Of a stretch of 64,000 nucleotides of DNA, positions 17,244-24,434 are shown piece by piece (position 1 is the first letter of the stretch; each line of letters opens with the position of its first letter). The notes under the pieces were generated by a model. The model did not search any database and was not told where the DNA came from. It saw nothing but the letters and a program-made list of their open reading frames with translations. The DNA comes from JAVBLD01 sp031553705. Its GTDB lineage: Bacteria; Bacteroidota; Bacteroidia; Bacteroidales; Marinifilaceae. Made by a program: the position numbers and the translations under genes. The stretch covers positions 99,643-163,642 of the forward strand of contig JAVBLD010000001.1 of the NCBI GenBank assembly GCA_031553705.1, in the 5' to 3' direction.

Positions 17244-17471
17244 TCTCTTTTTTACTATCTATAGTTGTATTCTTGCATAGAAATACTATTTTATAGATAC
17301 AAATTGTGAAGGTATCATTTTGTTTTTCAACTGTCAATTTTTATCAAAAGAATATAACATTGAAATTTGTCCATCTTTTCATCAATTTAAGGCTAAAGAA
17401 AATCAATCCGATTAAAATGCAACAGAAGGATTAATATAAGAAAGATAAATTGGACTATTCCGCATTATATA

Positions 17472-17510
17472 AAAAGTCCCCCATGCACTACACCCAAGAC
17501 ACATGGGGGA
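17472..17510 (-). terminator. reverse-strand terminator upstream of HTH gene 2
   Basis: 9-bp stem TCCCCCATG (17477-17485) / CATGGGGGA (17502-17510), followed on the reverse strand by CTTTTTATAT. Its position relative to the HTH start codon (about 250 bases upstream) matches the hairpin before HTH gene 1, although the stem sequence differs. A TGGACTA half-site lies at 17451-17457, as in module 1. The rest of 17244-17625 shows no gene. Confidence 0.6.
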
Positions 17511-17625
17511 ACAGAAAAGAATACCTAAATACCCTGACAATTAAAAATTCTAAAATTAAAATCAACCACAATCAAATGCTTATCAGATACTTGGCGGCAC
17601 CATCTTTTTAACGTAAAAAAAAATC

Positions 17626-17657
17626 ATTGAAAAATCTATGCGGTATCATTATATTTG
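17626..17657 (+). promoter_or_regulatory. promoter of HTH gene 2
   Basis: ATTG (17626-17629), 20-base spacer, TATATTTG (17650-17657); same arrangement and largely the same sequence as promoter 1. Confidence 0.75.
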
Positions 17658-17715
17658 TATACAACACGGATACAAATATAGTACATTTTTAGTCCAAAAC
17701 AAATTAAATGGACCA
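17650..17715. promoter_or_regulatory. two inverted repeats (operator-like) over and after promoter 2
   Basis: TATATTTGT (17650-17658) N13 ACAAATATA (17672-17680), then TTAGTCCA (17689-17696) N12 TGGACCA (17709-17715). Spacings of 13 and 12 are identical to module 1 while surrounding bases have diverged, which argues for selection on these sites. Confidence 0.65.
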
Positions 17716-17759
17716 CGTCTTACGTGAAATGATTAAATTTATAACGAATCTAAATAAGT

Positions 17760-18125
17760 ATGGAATTTCATGAGAGGTTAGAGAGTGTAATGAAAGAAAA
17801 AAAGCTTTCAAAATACAGACTTGCTGTGTTACTTGGGATCTCTAAAACTACGGTAAGTAATTATTTGAAAGGCAAAACAAAGCCCCAAGCAAAGAAAATA
17901 GATTCGCTTTGCGAAACGCTTCTAATCAATCGCTTATGGTTAGAAACCGGTAACGGCCTCAAAGATATGGTAACCGAACTATCTCCCAGCTATCGGAAAG
18001 CCCCGGTCGAAAAAGAAGAGAATGATATTGCGCTTATTAATAGTTTAGGCAGCCGATTTAAACAACTACGGGAAGAAATCAAAAAACTAAAGAAAGAAAA
18101 CGACCGTTTGAGACGGAAAAAATAG
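17760..18125 (+). CDS. small phage-CI-type helix-turn-helix protein 2 with C-terminal coiled coil
   Basis: 121 residues, paralogue of the protein at 16872. HTH region KYRLAVLLGISKTTVSNYL, signature INRLWLETGNGLKDM, and C-terminal charged coiled coil FKQLREEIKKLKKENDRLRR. The recognition helix differs slightly (TTVSNYLKG versus TTLANYLTG), so the two may bind related but distinct sites or form heterodimers through the nearly identical coiled coil (inferred). Followed by a strong bidirectional terminator. Regulon unknown. Confidence 0.88.
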   Translation: MEFHERLESVMKEKKLSKYRLAVLLGISKTTVSNYLKGKTKPQAKKIDSLCETLLINRLWLETGNGLKDMVTELSPSYRKAPVEKEENDIALINSLGSRFKQLREEIKKLKKENDRLRRKK

Positions 18126-18136
18126 GATAAAGTAAA

Positions 18137-18169
18137 AATACCCCCAGAATTTAATATTCCGGGGGTATT
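18137..18169. terminator. bidirectional terminator after HTH gene 2
   Basis: Stem AATACCCCC (18137-18145) / GGGGGTATT (18161-18169) with an AT-rich loop, and T-rich sequence on both outer sides. It lies between two convergent genes. Confidence 0.88.
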
Positions 18170-18208
18170 CTATTTTATAAGAACATTCTTAATATTCCAT
18201 TTATCGAA

Positions 18209-18721
18209 TTACTTCGAAGTAAAAAAACGACCGAAGGCTTTTGCATCCTCATCATAATAACATATCACCGGAGTGATTGTTTCATACGTATACGGTACGA
18301 ACTCGGAAATCTGAACAGCTATAAAGGAGCTATCCCTGGCAACCATTGCCTCCACTTTGATCCCGGTGTTCACCTGACGTTTCATCTGTTTTAACTTCTC
18401 AAATTCTTTACTTTCAAGACAAGCCTGTAAAGGGTATTTCTCTTTATCATCAAAATAAAGCTCCAGCTTTTTCAAACGGCTGTTAGTCGGACAATATATG
18501 TAATTACTCCGCCCCATAAGCAATTTGATGATTCCTGCAATGAATAGGATTGCGGCGGCCGAATATAGAAATGTCGGCCATAGTGAATGAGATCCTGCTG
18601 CGACACAAACTATGCCTGCAATAATCAAGCCGACGCCGATTCCGGATACACCACCTTTTCTAACCACTTTTTTATTAGTAACTGTCTCTATATCTTCAGC
18701 TATTGTTTTATATTTTTCCAT
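18209..18721 (-). CDS. small membrane protein of unknown function
   Basis: 170 residues. A short basic cytosolic head (about 1-25) is followed by two transmembrane helices (GVGLIIAGIVCVAAG and LYSAAAILFIAGIIKLL, about residues 28-68) and a soluble C-terminal domain of about 100 residues with mixed alpha/beta character (YCPTNSRLKKLELYFDD through AVQISEFVPYTYE). I do not recognise the family. ATG start; no close neighbour on its strand, so probably monocistronic. Confidence 0.75.
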   Translation of the reverse strand: MEKYKTIAEDIETVTNKKVVRKGGVSGIGVGLIIAGIVCVAAGSHSLWPTFLYSAAAILFIAGIIKLLMGRSNYIYCPTNSRLKKLELYFDDKEKYPLQACLESKEFEKLKQMKRQVNTGIKVEAMVARDSSFIAVQISEFVPYTYETITPVICYYDEDAKAFGRFFTSK

Positions 18722-18991
18722 AACTTTATATCTATAAAAGTGACAAACATTACAGAGGAAGACACCACTGCCTATTTTTTGTCTGTGACTTTTTATTTAA
18801 CTAATTAATATATATAAATAATCGATATTTTCAGCAGAACATTATTCATGAATTTTCATACGTCACCCAAACATAGTAGTTCAGGCTATTCATAAATAAC
18901 AACTTCGCTTATATCATTACCGATAGTCAAACCGGCAGAAAAAGTAAACAGATAAACAACAATATATCTTTGTTTATCACGATTTACCATT

Positions 18992-19378
18992 TTAAATAAT
19001 GATTTTCCGGAGAGCGTAAATATAATACCCTGCAAGTTTCTGGCGGGCACCATATTCTAATGAAGTATAACGAATATGCTTATAAGCATTCACTTCTGCA
19101 AAATTCTTGGCGGCAATCAAAACATCATCCGACAAAGCGCCATAAAGACGGCAACGCCTCATTAAACCACCATTAAAAGTAAGATTGTTTTCCACAGAAG
19201 TCTGCGCATAGCTATTTGCAGCTACACACGCCTCTATACTATGATCCGTATATTGCTTTGCTTCACAAGTATTATATGTTCCGGCGTTTTTTTCGACAGG
19301 TATATACAGACGTCCGTTAGCATTAAAACAAAATGCCACAGCACAAAACAAAAACATATATAAAAACACCTGCCTCAT
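18992..19378 (-). CDS. small secreted protein of unknown function
   Basis: 128 residues with a signal peptide (RQVFLYMFLFCAVAFCFNANG). The mature part has three cysteines and several Tyr/Ala-rich stretches (EACVAANSYAQTSVENNL, KHIRYTSLEYGARQKLAGYY). Not recognised. The 270-base gap to the next leftward gene start (18722-18991) is AT-rich and shows no gene. Confidence 0.65.
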   Translation of the reverse strand: MRQVFLYMFLFCAVAFCFNANGRLYIPVEKNAGTYNTCEAKQYTDHSIEACVAANSYAQTSVENNLTFNGGLMRRCRLYGALSDDVLIAAKNFAEVNAYKHIRYTSLEYGARQKLAGYYIYALRKIII

Positions 19379-19510
19379 CTGATTATGTTATATGATAAAC
19401 TATAAAAGTTTATAAAACATCATACCTTAAATTCTTAACAAAGATAGAAATTTATCAGTATAAAAACGAAACTCCATTCAAATAATTCCCAAATCCTGGT
19501 CCTTAATTTA

Positions 19511-19518
19511 TATCTTTG
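19511..19518 (+). promoter_or_regulatory. -7 element four bases before the methyltransferase ATG
   Basis: TATCTTTG fits TAnnTTTG and ends four bases before the ATG at 19523, which would put the transcript start at or next to the start codon. No convincing -33 is seen. Confidence 0.4.
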
Positions 19519-19522
19519 CAGT

Positions 19523-20692
19523 ATGGACATTAAAGAGTTTATTGCAGCTCACCTTGCTGACGATACGGACAAATTGTTACTAAATGCCGTAAAATATCCC
19601 GATATTGACATTCCTTTTGCAGTTGGACAAATCCTTATCCGCCGGCAGATAAAAGAAAAGCTACCGGCATGGTCGGCTAATCCCGGTCTGCTCTTTCCGT
19701 CAAAAATAACAGTGGAACAATGTTCGTCAGAAACGACAGCTATATATAAACAGCAACTGGTTTCCGGCAGACGGGTATGCGATCTGACAGGTGGGCTCGG
19801 AATAGACACATTCTATCTTTCACAAAAAGCGGCCGAAATTATATATATCGAGCAAAACGCCGACTATTGCCGTATGGCCGAAAAAAACTTCAAAATACTC
19901 GGAGCAAGCAACATCCGTGTCGTAAACGGAGATGCCCGGGTAGCTGCAGGTCAACTTGAAACCGACATCTTCTATATCGATCCGGCACGGCGTGCGGACA
20001 CTGATAAACGGGTCTATGCGCTTGCCGATTGCGAACCCGACGTTTTGCAATTGAAATCATTGTTGTTAGAGCGTGCACAACAAACAATTATTAAGATATC
20101 ACCTATGGCGGATATTGCCGAAACGATCCGTCTGCTCCCGGAAACAACGGAAATACACATTTTATCGGTCAGAAACGAATGCAAAGAGTTGTTATTTGTG
20201 CTGGACAGGAACCAAAATAATATTACTCCTCTGATACATGCGGTAAATTACCCCCCTGCCGGCGCCTTACAAGGTTTTGTTTTCACACTGCCGGAAGAAA
20301 AAGAGGCATTGCAGCGTATCGCCGCAACCGTCAAAAGATATCTCTATGAACCTAACAGTTCCCTTTTAAAAGGAGGAGCGTTTAAACTCATAGCGAACCG
20401 TTACCACATCGATAAACTTCACCAACATAGCCATCTATACACTTCCGACAAGTTATGCCCCGAATTTCCGGGCAGGATATTTATTGTAGAAGATATATAT
20501 CCGTTTTCCGGCAAACTCTTGAAACAAATTTCCCAACACATACCGAAAGCACATATAACTACCCGGAATTTTAATCTTACCGTCGATGAATTGCGAAAAC
20601 GCAGTCACATTTCCGAAGGCAGCGATATCTATCTTTTCGCCACAACCATTTCCAACAACAAACACATCTTTATCAGGTGTCGTAAAAAATAA
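19523..20692 (+). CDS. THUMP-like class I SAM-dependent methyltransferase
   Basis: 389 residues. The central Rossmann domain has SAM motif I CDLTGGLGIDTFYLS, motif II YIEQNADYCRMAEKN, the acidic NGDAR and the family-specific DIFYIDPARR in place of the catalytic NPPY loop. The C-terminal part (about 320-389, FPGRIFIVEDIYPF through IFIRCRKK) matches the THUMP-like domain. Such proteins are widespread in Bacteroidota, probably modifying RNA; the substrate is not established. Head of a rightward run of genes; 138 bases precede the first acyl-CoA ligase gene. Confidence 0.88.
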   Translation: MDIKEFIAAHLADDTDKLLLNAVKYPDIDIPFAVGQILIRRQIKEKLPAWSANPGLLFPSKITVEQCSSETTAIYKQQLVSGRRVCDLTGGLGIDTFYLSQKAAEIIYIEQNADYCRMAEKNFKILGASNIRVVNGDARVAAGQLETDIFYIDPARRADTDKRVYALADCEPDVLQLKSLLLERAQQTIIKISPMADIAETIRLLPETTEIHILSVRNECKELLFVLDRNQNNITPLIHAVNYPPAGALQGFVFTLPEEKEALQRIAATVKRYLYEPNSSLLKGGAFKLIANRYHIDKLHQHSHLYTSDKLCPEFPGRIFIVEDIYPFSGKLLKQISQHIPKAHITTRNFNLTVDELRKRSHISEGSDIYLFATTISNNKHIFIRCRKK

Positions 20693-20707
20693 AACAAGAG
20701 CAAGCTA

Positions 20708-20728
20708 CTCTCAACTCTCAATTTTCAG
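20708..20728. repeat. short-period repeat CTCTCAACTCTCAATTTTC
   Basis: Two degenerate 7-base units (TCTCAAC, TCTCAAT) in the gap before the first acyl-CoA ligase, resembling short repeats at 4004-4030 and 24346-24368. Confidence 0.5.
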
Positions 20729-20830
20729 CTAATACAAACATTTTGTGCACAAATAACGTAAAATCCGTAATAAAATATAAAATACAGAACCCGGACAAAG
20801 AGAATTAAAAACGATTATAGACAACAAATA

Positions 20831-22477
20831 ATGGAAGAACGTTTTTTATACTACATCGAAGAAAGCATCAAGCAACATTGGGACCTTCCTGCGCTGACCG
20901 ACTACAAGGGATTAACCCACTCCTATAAAGATGTAGCCCGGAAAATTGAAAAGTTACGCATACTTTTCGAAGAAACGGGTATCCAAAAAGGTGACAAAAT
21001 TGCATTATGCAGCCGTAATATGTCGAATTGGGGTATTGCTTTTCTGGCGGTGTTGGCGCACGGTGCCATTGCTGTTCCGATATTGAACGAATTTACACCC
21101 GAAAACATACATCACATCATCAACCATTCGGAAGCCAAACTGCTATTTGTTGGTGAGTTCGTTTGGAGCAGCTTGGAAAAAGACAATATGCCTATGTTGA
21201 AAGGCATTATCAGTATGGAGGATTTTACGATTATTCATAGCGACGATTCCAAGTTGACCTATGCCAGGGAGCATTTAAACCTGCTGTTCGGTAAAAGATA
21301 TCCGGAACGTTTTACACCTGCCCATATTTATTATGAACCGGAAGCTCCGGAAGACATCGCCGTTATCAACTACACCTCAGGAACAACCAGCAGTTCTAAA
21401 GGTGTGATGCTCCCCTACCGTAGTATATGGTCGAACCTGAAATACGCGCTTGATAATATAGAATACAACCCCAGAGAAAAAATCGTTTCCATTCTCACAT
21501 TGGCCCACATGTACGGACTGGCTTTTGAATTTTTATTCCCGTTTGCCTGCGGCATGCAAATCTACTTTATCGCCCGCACCCCTTCGCCGAAAATCATTCT
21601 GGAAATATTCTCCGAGGTACGCCCACACCTGATTGTGACTGTACCCCTGGTCATTGAAAAAATCATCAAGAAACGGGTATTCCCTAAAATAGAAAAATTC
21701 CGTGTCAGATTATTTTTAAAGATACCATTTATAAAAACAAGAATCCTGCACACCATCAAAAAGAGAGTAATCAGCGGATTCGGAGGAAAATTCAGATTGT
21801 TAGCCATCGGCGGAGCCGCGCTAAACCACGAAGTGGAGACATTCTTACACGCAGTTAATTTTCCTTATACGGTAGCCTACGGTATGACAGAATGCGGGCC
21901 GGGTATCTCGTATGACGATTGGCGTACCTTCCGCGTCGGATCGTGCGGAAAGGTCATAGACCGGATGGAGATGAAAATCGATTCTCCGGAACCGCAGGAC
22001 ATTGTAGGTGAGATACTGGTAAAAGGCGACAATCTGATGCTGGGATATTACAAAAACGAAGAAGCCACCCGGCAGGCCATCGACAATAAGGGCTGGTTAC
22101 ACACGGGCGACCTGGGCATTATGGACCGGGATGGATACCTTTATATTAAAGGAAGAAGTAAAAATATGATCCTCGGACCAAGCGGACAAAACATCTTTCC
22201 CGAAGAGATTGAAGACCGGTTAAATGCAACCGCGTACATTTCCGAATCCTTGATTGTCGAAAGGGATGGCAAGCTGATCGCTCTGATATATCCCGATTTC
22301 GAGCAGATAAATATCAATAAACTTGCACCTGAAATATTATACAAAGAGATGAACGAGATCCGGAAACATGTAAACCAGCAACTTCCTACGTATAGTCAGA
22401 TAGCTCAGGTGATTATACGTAAAAATGAATTCGAAAAAACACCCAAGAAAAGCATCAAAAGGTACCTCTATCATTAA
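20831..22477 (+). CDS. AMP-binding acyl-CoA synthetase / ligase 1
   Basis: 548 residues, ANL superfamily, FadD-like. Activates a carboxylic acid (probably a fatty acid) with ATP and transfers it to CoA or a carrier. Motifs: P-loop YTSGTTSSSKGVML (about residue 180), YGMTECGPGISYDDW, GWLHTGDLG, and the catalytic C-terminal Lys in EFEKTPKKSIKRYLYH. No signal peptide. A tandem paralogue of exactly the same length follows 139 bases downstream. Both have a hydrophobic-basic segment around residues 260-320 that could contact membrane. Substrate cannot be inferred. Likely co-transcribed with the next genes. Confidence 0.92.
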   Translation: MEERFLYYIEESIKQHWDLPALTDYKGLTHSYKDVARKIEKLRILFEETGIQKGDKIALCSRNMSNWGIAFLAVLAHGAIAVPILNEFTPENIHHIINHSEAKLLFVGEFVWSSLEKDNMPMLKGIISMEDFTIIHSDDSKLTYAREHLNLLFGKRYPERFTPAHIYYEPEAPEDIAVINYTSGTTSSSKGVMLPYRSIWSNLKYALDNIEYNPREKIVSILTLAHMYGLAFEFLFPFACGMQIYFIARTPSPKIILEIFSEVRPHLIVTVPLVIEKIIKKRVFPKIEKFRVRLFLKIPFIKTRILHTIKKRVISGFGGKFRLLAIGGAALNHEVETFLHAVNFPYTVAYGMTECGPGISYDDWRTFRVGSCGKVIDRMEMKIDSPEPQDIVGEILVKGDNLMLGYYKNEEATRQAIDNKGWLHTGDLGIMDRDGYLYIKGRSKNMILGPSGQNIFPEEIEDRLNATAYISESLIVERDGKLIALIYPDFEQININKLAPEILYKEMNEIRKHVNQQLPTYSQIAQVIIRKNEFEKTPKKSIKRYLYH

Positions 22478-22485
22478 ATTATTAT

Positions 22486-22605
22486 ATGAAAAAAGCTCAT
22501 TTTATTGGAAACTTTATACATTTGTGCAATGAACAGGTGCATGATATCCGGGAGCAGGCAAGTAGAAGACGGTTTGCTATCAGTCAATTAATACAAGATG
22601 TATAA
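22486..22605 (+). CDS. 39-residue ORF between the two acyl-CoA ligases
   Basis: Starts with ATG 8 bases after the first ligase stop and ends 11 bases before the second ligase ATG, filling the gap almost exactly. Encodes MKKAHFIGNFIHLCNEQVHD then IREQASRRRFAISQLIQDV: a basic, amphipathic, probably helical peptide. Not recognised. The tight fit suggests a real translated small gene or the trimmed remnant of one; no sequence comparison was possible. Confidence 0.45.
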   Translation: MKKAHFIGNFIHLCNEQVHDIREQASRRRFAISQLIQDV

Positions 22606-22616
22606 CCTTACATTTT

Positions 22617-24263
22617 ATGGAAGAAAACTTTTTAAAATACATAGAACAAAGCATCCATTCTAATTGGGTGAGGCCTGCTTTAACCGATTATAAGGGTGCA
22701 ACTTTTTCTTATAAGGATGTAGCCCGAAAAATTGAGAAATTACATATTTTATTCGAACATTGCGGGATAAAAAAGGGGGATAAAATTGCCCTATGCAGCC
22801 GGAATACAAGCAGCTGGGGAGTTACATTCCTGGCTGTACTCTCCTATGGGGCCGTTGCTGTTCCGATCTTGAACGAATTCAAACCAGACAATATCCACCA
22901 TATTGTAAACCACTCGGAATCCAGGCTTCTGTTTGTCGGGGATATCGTATGGGAAGGTTTGGATGAAGCTGCCATACCTAATCTGGATGGCATTTTCCGG
23001 ATAGAGGATTTTTCCATCCGGCATTCGAACAAGAAATCGCTCACTCAGGCCCGTGAACGGTTAAATGAACTTTTCGGCAAAAAATATCCGGAACGTTTCC
23101 GGCCGGAAGATGTACATTACAAATACGATCATCTCGACGATCTTGCTATGATAAGCTACACTTCGGGGACGACCAGTTTCTCGAAAGGTGTGATGCTGAC
23201 TTACCGTAGCCTGTGGACCAATCTGAAATTTGCCCTGAATGTACTCGGATTCAATCCGGGAGAGCAGATTGTGGCAATGTTGCCGATGGCCCACATGTAC
23301 GGATTGGCATTTGAATTTATCTACCAGTTTGTCAACGGTACTCACATCCATTTCCTATCACGCACCCCTTCGCCGAAAATCATTGCAGACGCTTTTACCG
23401 AGGTGAAACCCGACCTGATCGTAACCGTACCGCTGGTAATAGAAAAGATTATCAAAAAGAAAATATTCCCGACAATCGAAAAACCGCATATCAAACTATT
23501 AATGAGTTTTCCGGTGGTAAATACCAAAATAAAAAATACTATCCGGCAGAAAGTGATCGATGCTTTCGGAGGAAGATTCAAGGAGTTGGTTATCGGTGGA
23601 GCGGCTCTTAACAAAGAAGTAGAAGCATTCCTGCAATCTATCAGATTCCCATATACGGTCGGCTATGGGATGACGGAATGCGGACCGTTGTTGTCCTATG
23701 ACGACTGGCAGACATTCCGGCAAGGTTCATGCGGAAAGGCCGTGCACAGAGTGAAACTCCGTATCAACTCCGACGATCCCGAAAACATTGTAGGAGAGAT
23801 TCTGGCCAAAGGCGATTGTGTCATGGTCGGTTACTACAGAAACCCCGAAGCCACCGCTGCTGCGATTGATGCCGACGGCTGGCTGCATACAGGCGATCTG
23901 GGCGTTATTGATAAAGACGGATTCCTGTTCATCAAAGGACGAAGTAAAAATATGATCCTCGGACCAAGTGGACAGAATATCTATCCTGAAGAGATTGAAG
24001 ATCAATTGAACAACTTGCCTTATATCAGCGAGTCGCTCATTATCGATAAAAACGAAAAATTGGTAGCGTTAATCTATCCCGATTTCGACATGCTCAATGA
24101 AGAAAAGATCGCCGACCATGAAATCCAGAAACTTATGCAGGAAAATATAAAAGAACTTAACCGTCGCCTGCCTGCCTATAGCCAAATTACAGATATAAAA
24201 TTATATGAAGAAGAGTTTGAAAAAACGCCTAAACGAAGCATAAAACGTTTCCTGTATCAATAG
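22617..24263 (+). CDS. AMP-binding acyl-CoA synthetase / ligase 2
   Basis: 548 residues, same family and length as the preceding ligase and clearly a tandem duplicate (more than half of residues shared by eye). Motifs: YTSGTTSFSKGVMLTYRS, YGMTECGPLLSYDDW, GWLHTGDLGVIDKDG, and catalytic Lys in EFEKTPKRSIKRFLYQ. The second copy differs in the acceptor-binding middle region (residues 225-330), so the two may use different chain lengths (inference). Immediately follows the 39-residue ORF. Confidence 0.92.
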   Translation: MEENFLKYIEQSIHSNWVRPALTDYKGATFSYKDVARKIEKLHILFEHCGIKKGDKIALCSRNTSSWGVTFLAVLSYGAVAVPILNEFKPDNIHHIVNHSESRLLFVGDIVWEGLDEAAIPNLDGIFRIEDFSIRHSNKKSLTQARERLNELFGKKYPERFRPEDVHYKYDHLDDLAMISYTSGTTSFSKGVMLTYRSLWTNLKFALNVLGFNPGEQIVAMLPMAHMYGLAFEFIYQFVNGTHIHFLSRTPSPKIIADAFTEVKPDLIVTVPLVIEKIIKKKIFPTIEKPHIKLLMSFPVVNTKIKNTIRQKVIDAFGGRFKELVIGGAALNKEVEAFLQSIRFPYTVGYGMTECGPLLSYDDWQTFRQGSCGKAVHRVKLRINSDDPENIVGEILAKGDCVMVGYYRNPEATAAAIDADGWLHTGDLGVIDKDGFLFIKGRSKNMILGPSGQNIYPEEIEDQLNNLPYISESLIIDKNEKLVALIYPDFDMLNEEKIADHEIQKLMQENIKELNRRLPAYSQITDIKLYEEEFEKTPKRSIKRFLYQ

Positions 24264-24273
24264 AGGAGCGAGG

Positions 24274-24314
24274 GATAAGGTACAAGGGGCAAGGATTGAT
24301 TCTTGCCTCTTATC
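24274..24314. repeat. interrupted palindrome after ligase 2
   Basis: GATAAG (24274-24279) and GGCAAG (24288-24293) pair with CTTGCC (24302-24307) and CTTATC (24309-24314). The right side resembles the right arm of the terminator palindrome at 36017-36036 (TTCTTGCC...CTCTTAT). It probably works as a terminator. A period-7/8 repeat (AACTCACAACTCATAAC) follows at 24346-24368. Confidence 0.5.
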
Positions 24315-24434
24315 ATTTACCTCTCCTAAAAACTGAAAAACTCTTCATAACTCACAACTCATAACTTCTAAAGACGTAATTCAAAATTTATTTTTATCTT
24401 CGTACGTCAAAACAGTCCATAGATTCAATCAAAA

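Noticed and set aside
16872..18125. Toxin-antitoxin pair for the two HTH genes
   Set aside because: Both genes encode paralogous DNA-binding proteins with separate promoters; neither resembles a toxin.
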